Origin: Shewanella litoralis
GTDB taxonomy: Bacteria > Pseudomonadota > Gammaproteobacteria > Enterobacterales > Shewanellaceae
Reading direction: 5' to 3'
Assembly: GCF_009828585.1 (NCBI RefSeq)
Contig: NZ_WSRZ01000004.1
Span: 124,001 to 188,000, forward strand
Length of the DNA: 64,000 nucleotides
The translations under genes and the position numbers were made by a program. The notes below the pieces were generated by a model. The model saw nothing but the letters and a program-made list of their open reading frames with translations. It did no database searches and was not told where the DNA came from. Positions 39,677 through 50,277 of the stretch are shown one piece after another; positions within the stretch are counted from its first letter, which is position 1, and every line of letters begins with the position of its first letter.

Positions 39677-42600
39677 TTAGTTGATTAATTTAAGCAATGC
39701 TTCTATCGGATGCTGAGGTTTAAAGCCAGCAAAGCGTTTAACCTGGCTACGGCAAGAATACCCAGACACTAACACTTGGCTGTGCGTGGCTATTTTGGCA
39801 AGAGTTGGTTGCCATGACATGTCAAACAACTGCTCTGAGCGCTCAAGGTTTTCTAACTCATGGCCATAAGTCCCCGCCATACCACAACAGCCTAAATTGA
39901 CACTGTTGAGCTTAGCACCAAAGTGACTGAATATGGCTTTCCACTCGTTAGCGGTATTAGGCTTGGCAGTAGACTCTGTGCAGTGGCTAAACCAGGTAAA
40001 CTCTGGTGCATCAGTTGTTAACGGTACTGATTCGTTACGCGCTGCAACGACCGTACTTAACCATTCATTAGCAAGCTTAACTTCAAACGGGCCACGACGT
40101 TGGCCTAATGCCTCTTTGTATTCGTCTCGATAGCATAACACTAGAGCAGGATCGAGGCCGACCATAGGCATGCCCAGCGCATGAACACGGTTTAAAAAAT
40201 CGGAACTGTTTTGCGCTGTTTTGGCAAACTTGTCTAAAAAACCTTTAATATGAGTGGGTTTACCATTGGGTTTAAACGGCAGTAATACCGGTTTTAATCC
40301 CAATTTTTCAATTAATTGAATGAATCGATACACTAAACCTGCATCATAAAAACTGTTAAATGGATCTTGTACCACTAAAACATATTGGCTGCGTTCAGCT
40401 TCTGGTATGGCGCATAAAGCATCTAAATCATAGCCGCGGCTTGCATGACCATCCAAGCGTTGCTTTAATGTCGGCACCGACAGTTTAGGCGCATCGACAT
40501 AACCAATGGCTTTTTTAATGACCCACTGGCTCAGTGGATTTTGCGAAGCAAGGTTAGTTAATTTGGGCATTGCTGCCATCAGTGGCAATGAATCTTCAAT
40601 GCCAGCGACTAAATAGTCTTTGGCTGGGCGCAAATAACGTTTGTAGTAAATATTAAAGAATTGCGCCCTAAATTTAGGCACATCTACTTTTACCGGACAT
40701 TGACCCGAACAGGCCTTACAGGCCAGACAACCTTTAAGTGACTCCATCACCTCGTGTGAGTAATCGTAATCACGTTGGTTATTAAGAGTATTTTGGGTGC
40801 GTTGCATCCAGCCTAATGGTTTTGACTTTGCTAATGCGTCGACATCGACACCTTCCGCCTCTAATAAACGTAGCCATTCACGCATAAGACCTGCACGGCC
40901 TTTAGGTGACTGCACTCTGTCGCCGGTGGCTTTAAATGACGGACACATAGGCGAATAGCTGCTGTAGTTAAAACATAAGCCATTACCATTACAGTTCATG
41001 ACATCTGGGAATGCGTTACGTGTTTGCACCGGGATTTGTCTGTCGAAACTGCCACGTTTGGCGCTGTCGACATTAAACATTAACGGGCCAGATTGTGGCG
41101 GTGCGACTAATTTACCTGGATTTAACCGATTGTCTGGGTCAAACCAGCCTTTAATTTGCTCCAGCACAGCATAAAGCTCATCGCCAAATACCGCGGGGCC
41201 ATATTCGCCGCGTACCCCTTTACCGTGTTCACCCCACATTAACCCGCCATATTTAAGGGTTAACGCAGCCACTTGATCGGAGATGACTTTTAATAGTTTC
41301 TCATCGGCTTGATCGCACATATCTAATGCGGGGCGCACATGCAACACACCTGCATCCACATGACCAAACATGCCATATTGCAAATTATGGCTATCGAGTA
41401 GCGCACGAAACTCCATAATATAGTCGGCTAGGTTTTCGGGGGGGACCGCGGTGTCTTCAGCAAACGCAAGTGGTTTACGACTGCCTTTTGTGGCGCCAAG
41501 TAGCCCTACGGCTTTTTTGCGCATGGCGTAAATATTGTCTATATCACTGCGGTCTTTAATGATTTGAAAACCCACTAAACCATATTGCTCATGACTCAGT
41601 TGTTCTGAAAGCATTTGTTCAAGCTGGGCAATTTTTTGGATCACGTCATCATCTTCACCAGCAAACTCAACCATGTTAAGACCTTCAATGATCTTATTAG
41701 GCACCGCTTTAATTTGGTCTGCCACAGAGTGCCAAATAATGTCTTCGCGGGCAAGGTTGAGCACTTTTGAGTCGACGGTTTCAACCACGGTCGCTTTGGC
41801 TTTAACTAATGATGGAGCATGACGCAGTGCCGATTCAAATGAGTCATATTTTATGTTCACCATCATGCGTGTTTTGGGTAACGGCGTGAGGTTAAGTTTA
41901 GTTTCGGTTATCACCGCGAGCGTACCTTCTGAGCCCGCTAGGATACGTGACAGATCAAACTCTGTAAGATCATCATTCCACACATGCTTTAAATCATAAC
42001 CGGTTAGAAAACGATTTAGCTTTGGAAAACGCTCAATAATAGTGCCGCGCTTTTCATGGCAAATATCGGCAATTTGCTTAGCAATGGTGTTGGCAAATTG
42101 ATTATCGCCATAGGGTTGTTGCTCAAGTTGTTGGCGGCTCACAGGCGTTGTACTCATAACGCTGCCATCAATGAGTACGCTCGTCACACCCAATACATGA
42201 TCGGATGTTTTACCGTAAACCAAGGAACCTGCGCCAGAGGCATCTGTATTGACCATACCGCCAATTGTGGCTCGGTTTGACGTTGATAAATCTGGACTAA
42301 AAAAGAACCCATGTGGACGTAATGCATCATTTAATGCATCTTTTACTACGCCCGCTTGTACCCTCGCCCAACCTTGTTCGGCATTAATTTCGAGTACCTG
42401 GTTTAGATGGCGAGACACATCTAAAATGAGTCCGTGGGTCAGTGATTGACCATTGGTGCCGGTGCCGCCACCGCGAGCACTAAATGTCACTTGCTTGTAT
42501 TGAGGTTGTGAGGCTAATGCCAACACAAGCTCAACATCTTGCTGATGCAATGGGTAAATGACGGCTTGAGGCAAAAATTGATATACCGAGTTATCGGTTG

Positions 42601-42724
42601 CTTGAATAAGCCGCGCACTGTAACGCTTGTCTATTTCACCTTCAAACTCACTTTGTTCAAGCGCGTCGAGATATTCTAGATATATAGGTTCTAATGTTTG
42701 TTTATGTGATAGCAAAGGTAACAT
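39677..42724 (-). CDS. ydiJ: FAD-linked D-2-hydroxyacid dehydrogenase / Fe-S protein YdiJ
   Basis: A 1015-aa fusion, matching E. coli YdiJ (1018 aa), reported to be a D-2-hydroxyglutarate dehydrogenase. The N-terminal FAD-binding_4 domain has ARGGGTGTNGQSL near residue 83, followed by a C-terminal FAD-oxidase domain to about 560. A ferredoxin region comes next, with CLACKACSGQCPVKVDVP near residue 673. The C-terminal CCG-type domain contains NLGCCGMAGTYGHE near 945. It likely feeds electrons into the respiratory chain. Confidence 0.9.
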   Translation of the reverse strand: MLPLLSHKQTLEPIYLEYLDALEQSEFEGEIDKRYSARLIQATDNSVYQFLPQAVIYPLHQQDVELVLALASQPQYKQVTFSARGGGTGTNGQSLTHGLILDVSRHLNQVLEINAEQGWARVQAGVVKDALNDALRPHGFFFSPDLSTSNRATIGGMVNTDASGAGSLVYGKTSDHVLGVTSVLIDGSVMSTTPVSRQQLEQQPYGDNQFANTIAKQIADICHEKRGTIIERFPKLNRFLTGYDLKHVWNDDLTEFDLSRILAGSEGTLAVITETKLNLTPLPKTRMMVNIKYDSFESALRHAPSLVKAKATVVETVDSKVLNLAREDIIWHSVADQIKAVPNKIIEGLNMVEFAGEDDDVIQKIAQLEQMLSEQLSHEQYGLVGFQIIKDRSDIDNIYAMRKKAVGLLGATKGSRKPLAFAEDTAVPPENLADYIMEFRALLDSHNLQYGMFGHVDAGVLHVRPALDMCDQADEKLLKVISDQVAALTLKYGGLMWGEHGKGVRGEYGPAVFGDELYAVLEQIKGWFDPDNRLNPGKLVAPPQSGPLMFNVDSAKRGSFDRQIPVQTRNAFPDVMNCNGNGLCFNYSSYSPMCPSFKATGDRVQSPKGRAGLMREWLRLLEAEGVDVDALAKSKPLGWMQRTQNTLNNQRDYDYSHEVMESLKGCLACKACSGQCPVKVDVPKFRAQFFNIYYKRYLRPAKDYLVAGIEDSLPLMAAMPKLTNLASQNPLSQWVIKKAIGYVDAPKLSVPTLKQRLDGHASRGYDLDALCAIPEAERSQYVLVVQDPFNSFYDAGLVYRFIQLIEKLGLKPVLLPFKPNGKPTHIKGFLDKFAKTAQNSSDFLNRVHALGMPMVGLDPALVLCYRDEYKEALGQRRGPFEVKLANEWLSTVVAARNESVPLTTDAPEFTWFSHCTESTAKPNTANEWKAIFSHFGAKLNSVNLGCCGMAGTYGHELENLERSEQLFDMSWQPTLAKIATHSQVLVSGYSCRSQVKRFAGFKPQHPIEALLKLIN

Positions 42725-42768
42725 AGAGGGCTTATTTATTATGGGTATATTGAGTTCATTATAAACAA

Positions 42769-42796
42769 AAAAAAGCCGCTAAAAAGCGGCTTTTAT
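42769..42796 (-). terminator. Terminator of ppsA
   Basis: On the minus strand the hairpin AGCCGCT-TTTT-AGCGGCT is followed by a long T-run. It lies 57 bases after the ppsA stop codon. Confidence 0.85.
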
Positions 42797-42852
42797 GACA
42801 ACTTGATAAAATTGCAGGTTGAGCTGCAATTTTTAACGCTATTTAGGCTAAA

Positions 42853-45222
42853 TTAGCCATGAGCTTCGGCCAGATATAGCCAGGTATCAATCACGGTGTC
42901 TGGATTTAATGACACAGTGTCGATGCCTTGCTCTACTAACCAGGCTGCAAAGTCAGAGTGATCTGATGGGCCTTGACCACAAATACCGACGTAAGCACCT
43001 TTCGCTTTAGCTGCTTTAATAGCCATTGACAATAGTGCTTTAACAGCATCATTACGCTCATCGAACAAGTGACTGATAATCCCTGAGTCGCGATCTAGTC
43101 CTAATGTTAACTGAGTCAAATCGTTTGAGCCGATAGAGAAACCATCGAAATGCTCAAGGAATTGGTCAGCTAATAAGGCGTTAGACGGTAATTCACACAT
43201 CATGATTACGCGTAAACCATCTTTACCACGTTCTAGCCCTTGCTCTTTTAGTAGCTCTATAACTTGAGACGCTTCGCTTACGGTGCGCACAAATGGGATC
43301 ATCACTTCAACGTTGGTTAAGCCCATTTGATTACGAACGCGTTTAATTGCTTCACATTCAAGTGCGAAACAATCGCGGAATGATTCAGAAATATAACGGC
43401 TAGCACCACGGAAGCCCAACATTGGGTTTTCTTCTTCAGGCTCATAACGGTCACCGCCGACTAAGTTTGCGTATTCGTTAGACTTAAAGTCAGACATACG
43501 TACGATAACTTTTTTCGGATAAAACGCAGAAGCGATAGTCGCAATACCTTCAACTAGGCGTGCAACATAAAACTCAACTGGCGAGTCGTAACCAGCAATC
43601 ATGTCATTGATTTCTGATTGTAACTCTGCGGTTTGGTCGTTGAACTCAAGTAACGCTTTAGGATGAATGCCAATCATGCGGTTAATAATGAACTCTAAAC
43701 GCGCCAAACCCACACCTTCGTTTGGTAAACGAGCAAAGTCAAAAGCGCGATCGGGGTTACCCACGTTCATCATGATTTTCATTGGCAATGACGGTAACGT
43801 ATCTACACGGTTAGTGATAATCTCAAACTTTTGTTCGCCTGAGTAAATCATGCCGGTATCACCTTCTGCACATGATACGGTAACAATGTCACCGCTCTTA
43901 ATACGGTCGGTCACATCACCACAACCTACCACCGCTGGCACGCCTAATTCACGTGCAATAATTGCAGCATGACAAGTACGCCCACCACGGTTGGTGACGA
44001 TGGCGCTGGCACGTTTCATGATAGGTTCCCAATCAGGATCTGTCATGTCGGTCACTAATACATCACCAGGTTGGATTTGGTCCATGTCTTCGATAGACGC
44101 CAATACTTTGGCCACGCCAGTTCCAATTTTATGACCAATAGCACGACCTTCACAGATCACATCGCCTTTGGTTTTTAAATGGTAACGTTCAATTAGCTGC
44201 ACATCTTCACGGCTGCGAACAGTTTCAGGACGCGCTTGTACAATATACAATTTGCCGTCATTACCGTCTTTTGCCCATTCGATGTCCATCGCACGGCCAT
44301 AGTGTTGCTCAATGATCATCGCCTGCTTAGCAAGCTCCATCACTTCAGCATCATTGATAGAGAATACACGGCGCTGCTCAGCAGCAACGTCTTCAATTTT
44401 AACTTGCTTGCCATGAGAAGCATCATCAGAGTAAACCATCTGAATCAACTTACTGCCAATGTTACGACGCACTACCGCATCGTGACCTTGGGATAAAATT
44501 GGCTTGTGCACATAGAATTCATCAGGGTTAACCGCGCCCTGTACTACCATTTCACCTAAACCAAATGATGAAGTGATAAATACAACGTCGTTGTTGCCTG
44601 ATTCAGTGTCCATGGTAAACATCACACCAGACGCCGCTTTGTCTGAACGCACCATACGCTGTACGCCAGCAGATAAAGCAACACCTTGATGTTCGTAACC
44701 TTGGTGAACACGATAAGAGATTGCACGGTCATTAAAGAGTGAGGCGTATACATGCTTAATTGCCAGCATGACAGCATCAAAACCTTTAACGTTTAAGAAT
44801 GTTTCTTGTTGGCCTGCAAATGACGCGTCGGGCATGTCTTCAGCTGTTGCTGATGAACGTACCGCAAATGAGGCGTCTTTGGTTTCGCTCGACAATTGCT
44901 CATAAGCTTCACGAATCGCATCTTCAAGCGCAGGTTGAAATGGGGTTTCGATTACCCATTGTCTGATCTGTGCACCTACTTTTGCCAGTTCATTGACATC
45001 ATCCACATCCAATGTAGCCAGAATGTCAAAAATCTTCTGGTTAACTCCACTTTGTTCAAGGAACTCATTGAACGCATGAGAGGTCGTTGCAAAACCGCCA
45101 GGAACTTGAACCCCTGCATTAGCCAGATTGCTGATCATCTCACCAAGGGATGCGTTTTTTCCGCCAACCTTGTTTACATCACCCATGCCTAATTCTTGAT
45201 ACCAGAGTACGTATTGCTGCAC
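42853..45222 (-). CDS. ppsA: Phosphoenolpyruvate synthase
   Basis: PpsA converts pyruvate and ATP to PEP, AMP and phosphate for gluconeogenesis. The 789-aa product has the N-terminal PPDK/PEP-binding ATP-grasp domain, the phosphohistidine domain with [13 protein letters not shown] near residue 415, and the C-terminal TIM barrel ([17 protein letters not shown] near 680). It is divergent from ppsR, its regulator, and a HexR-like site is in the shared 127-base gap. Confidence 0.97.
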   Translation of the reverse strand: MQQYVLWYQELGMGDVNKVGGKNASLGEMISNLANAGVQVPGGFATTSHAFNEFLEQSGVNQKIFDILATLDVDDVNELAKVGAQIRQWVIETPFQPALEDAIREAYEQLSSETKDASFAVRSSATAEDMPDASFAGQQETFLNVKGFDAVMLAIKHVYASLFNDRAISYRVHQGYEHQGVALSAGVQRMVRSDKAASGVMFTMDTESGNNDVVFITSSFGLGEMVVQGAVNPDEFYVHKPILSQGHDAVVRRNIGSKLIQMVYSDDASHGKQVKIEDVAAEQRRVFSINDAEVMELAKQAMIIEQHYGRAMDIEWAKDGNDGKLYIVQARPETVRSREDVQLIERYHLKTKGDVICEGRAIGHKIGTGVAKVLASIEDMDQIQPGDVLVTDMTDPDWEPIMKRASAIVTNRGGRTCHAAIIARELGVPAVVGCGDVTDRIKSGDIVTVSCAEGDTGMIYSGEQKFEIITNRVDTLPSLPMKIMMNVGNPDRAFDFARLPNEGVGLARLEFIINRMIGIHPKALLEFNDQTAELQSEINDMIAGYDSPVEFYVARLVEGIATIASAFYPKKVIVRMSDFKSNEYANLVGGDRYEPEEENPMLGFRGASRYISESFRDCFALECEAIKRVRNQMGLTNVEVMIPFVRTVSEASQVIELLKEQGLERGKDGLRVIMMCELPSNALLADQFLEHFDGFSIGSNDLTQLTLGLDRDSGIISHLFDERNDAVKALLSMAIKAAKAKGAYVGICGQGPSDHSDFAAWLVEQGIDTVSLNPDTVIDTWLYLAEAHG

Positions 45223-45321
45223 AGTTTTATCTCCGCAAGTTTTTTATTTCAGTGGCCACTTCACACGAGGGCAATAGCATCTTACACTCCCATACAACAC
45301 GCGTAAATCTATAATTTTATT

Positions 45322-45336
45322 TGTAATTTTATTACT
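45322..45336. promoter_or_regulatory. HexR-like operator between ppsA and ppsR
   Basis: TGTAATTTTATTACT contains perfect arms GTAAT/ATTAC around TTT and matches 14 of 15 positions of the HexR motif known for Shewanella (TGTARTwwwAYTACA). HexR controls central carbon metabolism there and ppsA is a known target. The site is 100 bases from the ppsA start and 14 from the ppsR start. Confidence 0.65.
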
Positions 45337-45349
45337 ACAAGAGGTCAGA

Positions 45350-46162
45350 ATGACACCAAAAGTATTCTATATTTCAGATGGGACCGCGATCACAGCAGAG
45401 GTTTTTGGTCATGCTGTACTTTCGCAATTTCCTATAGAATTTGAAGCACTTACGATTCCGTTTGTTGAAACAGTCCAACGCGCGCAAAAAGTTAAGCAAC
45501 AAATAAATGATTGTTTTATTACAACAGGCGAAAGACCACTTGTGTTCCACTCAATCATTAATCCTGAAATTCGTAATGTGATTTTTTCGAGCGAATGTGT
45601 CGATTATGACTTTTTGAATACCTTTGTTGCGCCACTCGAACAACACTTAGGTGTGCAAGCAAAGCCTATTTTGCATCGTACTCATGGTAAAAGTAATCAC
45701 AGTTATGACACCCGTATTGATGCTATTAACTACACCATGGAAAACGATGACGGCCAAACCATGAAACATATGGATAAAGCTGACATTATTCTATTAGGCG
45801 TATCACGTTGTGGTAAAACCCCCTCAAGCTTATATCTGTCAATGCAGTTTGGTATCAAGGCGGCAAACTACCCATTTACCGAAGATGACATGGATAACCT
45901 CAAGTTACCTGAAGCACTAAAACGCAATAAATCGAAATTATTTGGCTTAACTATCGATCCACAACGCTTGCACGAAATAAGACAAAGCCGCATGGAAAAC
46001 AGCCGTTATTCATCATTAAGACAATGCCGTCTTGAAGTGAAAGAAGTGGAAATGATGTACAAAAAAGAACGCATCCCATTTGTGAATACGACTAATCACT
46101 CGGTTGAAGAAATTGCCACTAAAATTCTCGATATCACCGGCCTTGAACGTCATATGTTCTGA
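45350..46162 (+). CDS. ppsR: PEP synthase regulatory protein (bifunctional kinase/pyrophosphorylase)
   Basis: PSRP (DUF299 family) turns PEP synthase off by ADP-dependent threonine phosphorylation and on again by phosphorolysis. The 270-aa product carries the P-loop [11 protein letters not shown] near residue 150. Typical N-terminal block: [13 protein letters not shown]. Divergence from ppsA is the usual arrangement. AGAGGTCAG gives the ribosome binding site. Confidence 0.96.
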   Translation: MTPKVFYISDGTAITAEVFGHAVLSQFPIEFEALTIPFVETVQRAQKVKQQINDCFITTGERPLVFHSIINPEIRNVIFSSECVDYDFLNTFVAPLEQHLGVQAKPILHRTHGKSNHSYDTRIDAINYTMENDDGQTMKHMDKADIILLGVSRCGKTPSSLYLSMQFGIKAANYPFTEDDMDNLKLPEALKRNKSKLFGLTIDPQRLHEIRQSRMENSRYSSLRQCRLEVKEVEMMYKKERIPFVNTTNHSVEEIATKILDITGLERHMF

Positions 46163-46198
46163 TAAATAAACAATCTATTTAGGCATTAAATCGCAGAC

Positions 46199-46248
46199 AA
46201 AAGCATCAAATGGCGATGTTAACCGAGGTTAATTCGCCTTTGGCTTTT
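46199..46248 (+). other. Long imperfect hairpin between ppsR and aroH
   Basis: Arms AAAAGC..CAAA..GGCGA..TTAACC (46199-46224) and GGTTAA..CGCC..TTTG..GCTTTT (46227-46248) pair over four short blocks around a tiny loop. No T-run follows directly, although GTTTTTTAG occurs 10 bases later. It may end ppsR transcription or be an independent structured element. Confidence 0.4.
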
Positions 46249-46368
46249 AAGGCAATCTGTTTTTTAGTCGTTACAATCCTAGGCTAAGCCTCGCATCTTT
46301 AACTTCTTTGGGTATATAATCCCGAGCAATATGATGCAGATGCATCTCACGATTTCTCGGTAATATGC

Positions 46369-47433
46369 ATGACTATTAAAACAGATGAACTCAGAACAAC
46401 CTTATTAAGCAAAGTTATTTCTCCTGCTCAGTTGGCTTCAGAATATCCTTTAACTCAAGATGCAGCGGATTACCTGGTTGCTCAACGTCGCGAAGTAGAA
46501 GCCATTATTGCGGGCGAAGATCAACGTTTACTTGTGATTATTGGCCCTTGCTCCATACACGATACCAAAGCAGCTTTAGAATATGCACAGAAGTTATCAG
46601 CACTTCATCACGAGCTTAAAGATGACTTATGTATCTTGATGCGAGTGTATTTTGAAAAGCCGCGGACGATTGTCGGATGGAAAGGTCTTATTTCAGATCC
46701 CGATTTAGACGGTAGCTTCAGCCCAAATAAGGGCTTGCGCATGGCGCGTCAGTTACTGCAACAAATCACTGAACTTAAATTACCAATCGCCACCGAATTC
46801 TTAGACATGGTCAACGGCCAGTATATTGCAGACCTAATCACCTGGGGAGCTATTGGCGCTCGTACAACAGAAAGCCAAATTCATCGTGAAATGGCCTCTG
46901 CACTGTCTTGCCCTGTCGGTTTTAAAAATGGCACTGATGGTAATATTAATATTGCCGTAGATGCTGTTCGCGCTGCACAAGTGCCACATATTTTTTACTC
47001 GCCAGATAAAGATGGTGCCATGGCGGTTTATCGTACTCACGGTAATCCATTCGGTCACATTATTTTACGCGGAGGAAAAACCCCAAATTATGCCGCTGAA
47101 GACATTGAAGTGGCACGTGCGCAGCTTGAACAAGTGGGTGTAACACAACGTATGGTGGTCGACTTTAGCCACGGCAATAGCGAAAAGCAGCACAAAAATC
47201 AATTAAACGTTGCAGATAGCATCATGGCGCAAATGCGCAATGGTAGTACCGCAATTGCTGGCATTATGGCTGAGAGCTTTATGATTGAAGGCAATCAGAA
47301 AGTGATTAAAGGTGAACCGTTAACGTATGGTCAAAGTATTACGGATGCGTGTTTGCATTGGGCAGATTCTGAAAAGTTATTACGTGAACTAGCACAAGCT
47401 TCTCGTGAACGCATAAACTTGCTGGCCAAGTAA
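46369..47433 (+). CDS. aroH: 3-deoxy-7-phosphoheptulonate synthase, AroH (Trp-sensitive) type
   Basis: Class I DAHP synthase; condenses PEP and erythrose 4-phosphate, the first step of the shikimate pathway. Diagnostic blocks: VIIGPCSIHDTKAALEYA near residue 57, RVYFEKPRTIVGWKG near 92, GARTTESQIHREMASALSC near 166. The sequence is much closer to AroH of E. coli than to AroF/AroG (for example the KTDELRTTLL start and the TATEFLDMV-like ATEFLDMVNGQ), so tryptophan feedback is likely. A TATAAT at 46315-46320 is a likely -10 element; no clear TrpR box was seen. Confidence 0.93.
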   Translation: MTIKTDELRTTLLSKVISPAQLASEYPLTQDAADYLVAQRREVEAIIAGEDQRLLVIIGPCSIHDTKAALEYAQKLSALHHELKDDLCILMRVYFEKPRTIVGWKGLISDPDLDGSFSPNKGLRMARQLLQQITELKLPIATEFLDMVNGQYIADLITWGAIGARTTESQIHREMASALSCPVGFKNGTDGNINIAVDAVRAAQVPHIFYSPDKDGAMAVYRTHGNPFGHIILRGGKTPNYAAEDIEVARAQLEQVGVTQRMVVDFSHGNSEKQHKNQLNVADSIMAQMRNGSTAIAGIMAESFMIEGNQKVIKGEPLTYGQSITDACLHWADSEKLLRELAQASRERINLLAK

Positions 47434-47489
47434 CGCCAGTTTCATTTATTTGCAAGCATCAGCATACTTGCAAATAAACTTGATACCCA

Positions 47490-47522
47490 AAAAATGCCAG
47501 TCTTCACAGACTGGCATTTTTT
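47490..47522. terminator. Bidirectional terminator of aroH and the HD-GYP gene
   Basis: Hairpin AAATGCCAGTCT-TCAC-AGACTGGCATTT flanked by A-run and T-run, between convergent genes. Confidence 0.88.
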
Positions 47523-47604
47523 ATGGCCATAGATAAAATGAGTGCGGGCATGTTGTTAAAAACGTTGCCTGCGGCACACTTCATCAACAGTAAAAGTGGA
47601 TTAT

Positions 47605-48843
47605 CTATGGTTCATAACTTGCTGAATGGTGCGCCAAAGAAGCCTGCGATAACTCAGCAAAGCGTTGTTCAATTACCATAAAGCTATCGACTAATGCAGG
47701 GTCAAAGTGGTGACCTCTGCCTGCCGTTATTATCTCTTTGGCTTCTTCATGTGTGAATGGACGCTTGTAGCAACGCGGTGACGTTAACGCATCATACACA
47801 TCAACTAATGCCACAATCCTTGCAGATAATGGGATTGATTCACCTTGAAGCCCTTTAGGGTAACCACTACCATCCCATTTTTCATGATGGCCACCCGCAA
47901 TATCACGCCCCATCAACAAAAATTCACATTTCGGCGCATACTTCAACAAGCTATCAATCACTTTCGCTCCCATAACAGGGTGTGATTTAATATGTTCAAA
48001 CTCATCGGGTGTTAATCGACCTGGTTTCAGTAAAATATGGTCTGCAATACCTACCTTGCCGATATCATGTAAAATCGATGACAGGCTAATTTCTTTAATG
48101 AAAGCTTCTGTTAACTCTGCCGGCACGTTTTCATCATCGAGCCTTTGCTTTGCAAGCATATTAGCGTATTGCTGCATTCTAATAAGGTGAGCACCGGTAT
48201 CATTGTCTCGATACTCTGCTAATTTTGCTAAACCAATCACGGTCGCTTGTCTTGATGCTAATGTCGATTGCAATGAATGAGTCAATTTCCCCAACAAAAA
48301 TGATATCGATTGAGTCACTATGGCGCAGGTCACTAGAAAATTAATAACGACCACGAACCAAATAACCGTCGAAAAATGTTCCATCACTGGCCAGGGTAAC
48401 CAATCGTAATGAAATGCAATTCCTGTGAGTATTAACATAACAGCATTGACAACCTGAGCGATTACCGCAGGCTTTGCGCCAAGCAGCACACTGGTTAACG
48501 GTGGAAAAGTAAACAACCAAAACATACCCGCACCTGAAGGCCCTACTGTTATCAAAAACCCGGCACCGACAAAAAAAGCCAACAAACAGCCCCATATATA
48601 TCGGGTGTTATCTGCTAACGAGTGAGAAAAGACAATGAATAACAACAAGCCATACCAGAGCGTATCAAATACTGCCATGTACCAAATTCCCTGGTCAATG
48701 CACAGATATACGCTGGTGACATACAAAGGTATACACAATACGGCTAGCACCTTAAATAAACGCATAAAAATAGTGTGGCGCCATAAAGGCAGTGCATCAT
48801 CCAGTTCTAATTGGATAATTTGAGCCGTTAACGATTCGGACAT
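47605..48843 (-). CDS. Membrane HD-GYP domain phosphodiesterase
   Basis: Predicted c-di-GMP phosphodiesterase. Residues 1 to about 190 hold some six membrane helices (no recognised sensor domain). A short linker leads to the HD-GYP domain (about 200-390). The catalytic motifs are intact: HDIGKVGIAD near residue 260, the GHHEKWDGSGYPKGL block near 318 and a DVYDALTS block near 352. AAGGAAAG precedes the ATG. It opposes the diguanylate cyclase at 28.6-30.3 kb in activity. Confidence 0.9.
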   Translation of the reverse strand: MSESLTAQIIQLELDDALPLWRHTIFMRLFKVLAVLCIPLYVTSVYLCIDQGIWYMAVFDTLWYGLLLFIVFSHSLADNTRYIWGCLLAFFVGAGFLITVGPSGAGMFWLFTFPPLTSVLLGAKPAVIAQVVNAVMLILTGIAFHYDWLPWPVMEHFSTVIWFVVVINFLVTCAIVTQSISFLLGKLTHSLQSTLASRQATVIGLAKLAEYRDNDTGAHLIRMQQYANMLAKQRLDDENVPAELTEAFIKEISLSSILHDIGKVGIADHILLKPGRLTPDEFEHIKSHPVMGAKVIDSLLKYAPKCEFLLMGRDIAGGHHEKWDGSGYPKGLQGESIPLSARIVALVDVYDALTSPRCYKRPFTHEEAKEIITAGRGHHFDPALVDSFMVIEQRFAELSQASLAHHSASYEP

Positions 48844-48974
48844 AATCTTTCCTTAGTCAGTTATACCCAATCAAAAGAGCATGCTGGTGAATGCCTTGCT
48901 AAAACCAACATGGTTAGATAAACATTAATCAGTTAATCATTGATCAACATATCGATTAACAATAGTCCATCTCA

Positions 48975-49003
48975 TTCAAATTACGGCATAAATCGCATAT
49001 AAT
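48975..49003 (+). promoter_or_regulatory. Candidate sigma-70 promoter of the histidine phosphatase gene
   Basis: TTCAAA (48975-48980) and TATAAT (48998-49003) are separated by 17 bases. The rest of the 299-base gap from 48844 to 49142 shows no gene or other strong signal. Confidence 0.5.
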
Positions 49004-49142
49004 TTCTGCAGATATACAGTAATGTGAGCTTGTGTTGCTAATCGATTATGTTGTTGGCCATGTAAAAAAGTAGCGCCGTTCAGCATAAATAAATCATTGC
49101 TGTTACCATAAATACCCAGCACCTCAATTAATGGACTAATAC

Positions 49143-49676
49143 ATGACTATATACATTCGATATGCACTCACCTTCTTTCTTTTGCTATTTAGCAGTTCAT
49201 TAATGGCACAGACCTCAAATACCGACACGCCTGTACAAATGATAAACGCAAAAGCAAAAGTGTTTTACTTGGTAAGACATGCTGAAAAGCGTGAAGGAAA
49301 AGATCCGAGCTTATCCGCTCAGGGTAAACTGCGGGCCATCCGTTTAGCTAAAGTACTATCAAGCACACCGTTAGCCAAAGTGTATACCACAGACTATAAA
49401 CGCACGCGTGAAACTGCATTGGCTGTCGCCGAAGACCAACATCTGGCCCCTAGCTTATACGATCCTACTGACCTTAAAAAAGCGGCAGAAGTATTGTTAA
49501 CTCAGCAAGGTCATATTTTGGTGATCGGCCACAGCAATACCACTACCGCACTGGTTGAACATCTTGGGGCAGAAAAACAACCCGCGATTAATGATGCGAG
49601 CGAATTCGACCGACTTTATGTGGTGACTGTTGATGGTAATAATCGCGAGGTATCGACTGTACTATTACGCTATTAA
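49143..49676 (+). CDS. Secreted histidine phosphatase (phosphoglycerate mutase-like)
   Basis: 177 aa with a signal peptide (about residues 1-22, ending SLMA), so periplasmic. The histidine-phosphatase core has the catalytic LVRHAEKREGKDPSLSAQG block near residue 43 and the second histidine in ILVIGHSNTT near 127. Substrate unknown; SixA-like or periplasmic phosphatase roles are possible. Single gene. Confidence 0.85.
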   Translation: MTIYIRYALTFFLLLFSSSLMAQTSNTDTPVQMINAKAKVFYLVRHAEKREGKDPSLSAQGKLRAIRLAKVLSSTPLAKVYTTDYKRTRETALAVAEDQHLAPSLYDPTDLKKAAEVLLTQQGHILVIGHSNTTTALVEHLGAEKQPAINDASEFDRLYVVTVDGNNREVSTVLLRY

Positions 49677-49908
49677 TACCAATTCGCATTGGTAAGTAAC
49701 TACTCAGAATACGCGCAGCTTTTTTTGATAAGGCATCGCAATGTAGTCATGGTTGTTCCGTTTTAATTAACAAGAACGCAGAATAAAAGTAGCTGGGGCA
49801 TTGCTTTGAGGCGAGTTTTAAAACTCATGGAGAGTTTAACGCCTGGTGCAAATGAGATAATGTTTCATACCAATTCAAAATCGAAAACACAAATGGGATA
49901 AAGGCTCA
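49677..49908. repeat. Gene-free region opening with a TACCAAT/ATTGGTA hairpin
   Basis: TACCAAT-TCGC-ATTGGTA (49677-49694) starts at the base after the stop codon, and another ATACCAATTC occurs near 49868. The 230 bases between have no gene or ribosome binding site. The boundary TACCAAT motif recalls the small element at 6847 and suggests an interspersed repeat; this was not verified. Confidence 0.4.
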
Positions 49909-50172
49909 ATGACTCCGATAAAATGTGCCCATTATGATTACATCGAAATCATGTGCTTACATCAGTATCAAGTGAAGATAACTTTGCATTCTGGTATTGA
50001 AATTGTCGGTCACTTTAACCAAACGGCTATCGTAAAGCAGGGCGAAATGACACATGAAGTGATTCGCGGCGTCACTCAACAGCAGCAGGCCATAACGGTT
50101 ATATTAACTGACATTAATTGTATTGATGTTCTCAGTACCAATGCGGTGTTTGACCACGTGCAACTCGGCTAA
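49909..50172 (+). CDS. rof: Rho-binding antiterminator (Rof/YaeO family)
   Basis: 87-aa SM-like beta-barrel protein. E. coli Rof binds Rho and blocks its RNA-loading site, causing read-through. The family opening is clear: PIKCAHYDYIEIMCLHQYQV, then a five-strand pattern. Single gene. Rof homologues are common but dispersed in Shewanella. Confidence 0.82.
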   Translation: MTPIKCAHYDYIEIMCLHQYQVKITLHSGIEIVGHFNQTAIVKQGEMTHEVIRGVTQQQQAITVILTDINCIDVLSTNAVFDHVQLG

Positions 50173-50277
50173 AAAGAGAGTGAAAAACAACAGGGCTAAC
50201 ATTCGACATCACTTAAACACATACAGTACAATGCACGGCGTTTAACCCTTGTTTATAGTTTAATTTTAGGTCGTTGT

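Noticed and set aside
46261..46368. TrpR operator or tryptophan attenuator in front of aroH
   Set aside because: No match to the TrpR box and no leader peptide with tandem Trp codons was seen.
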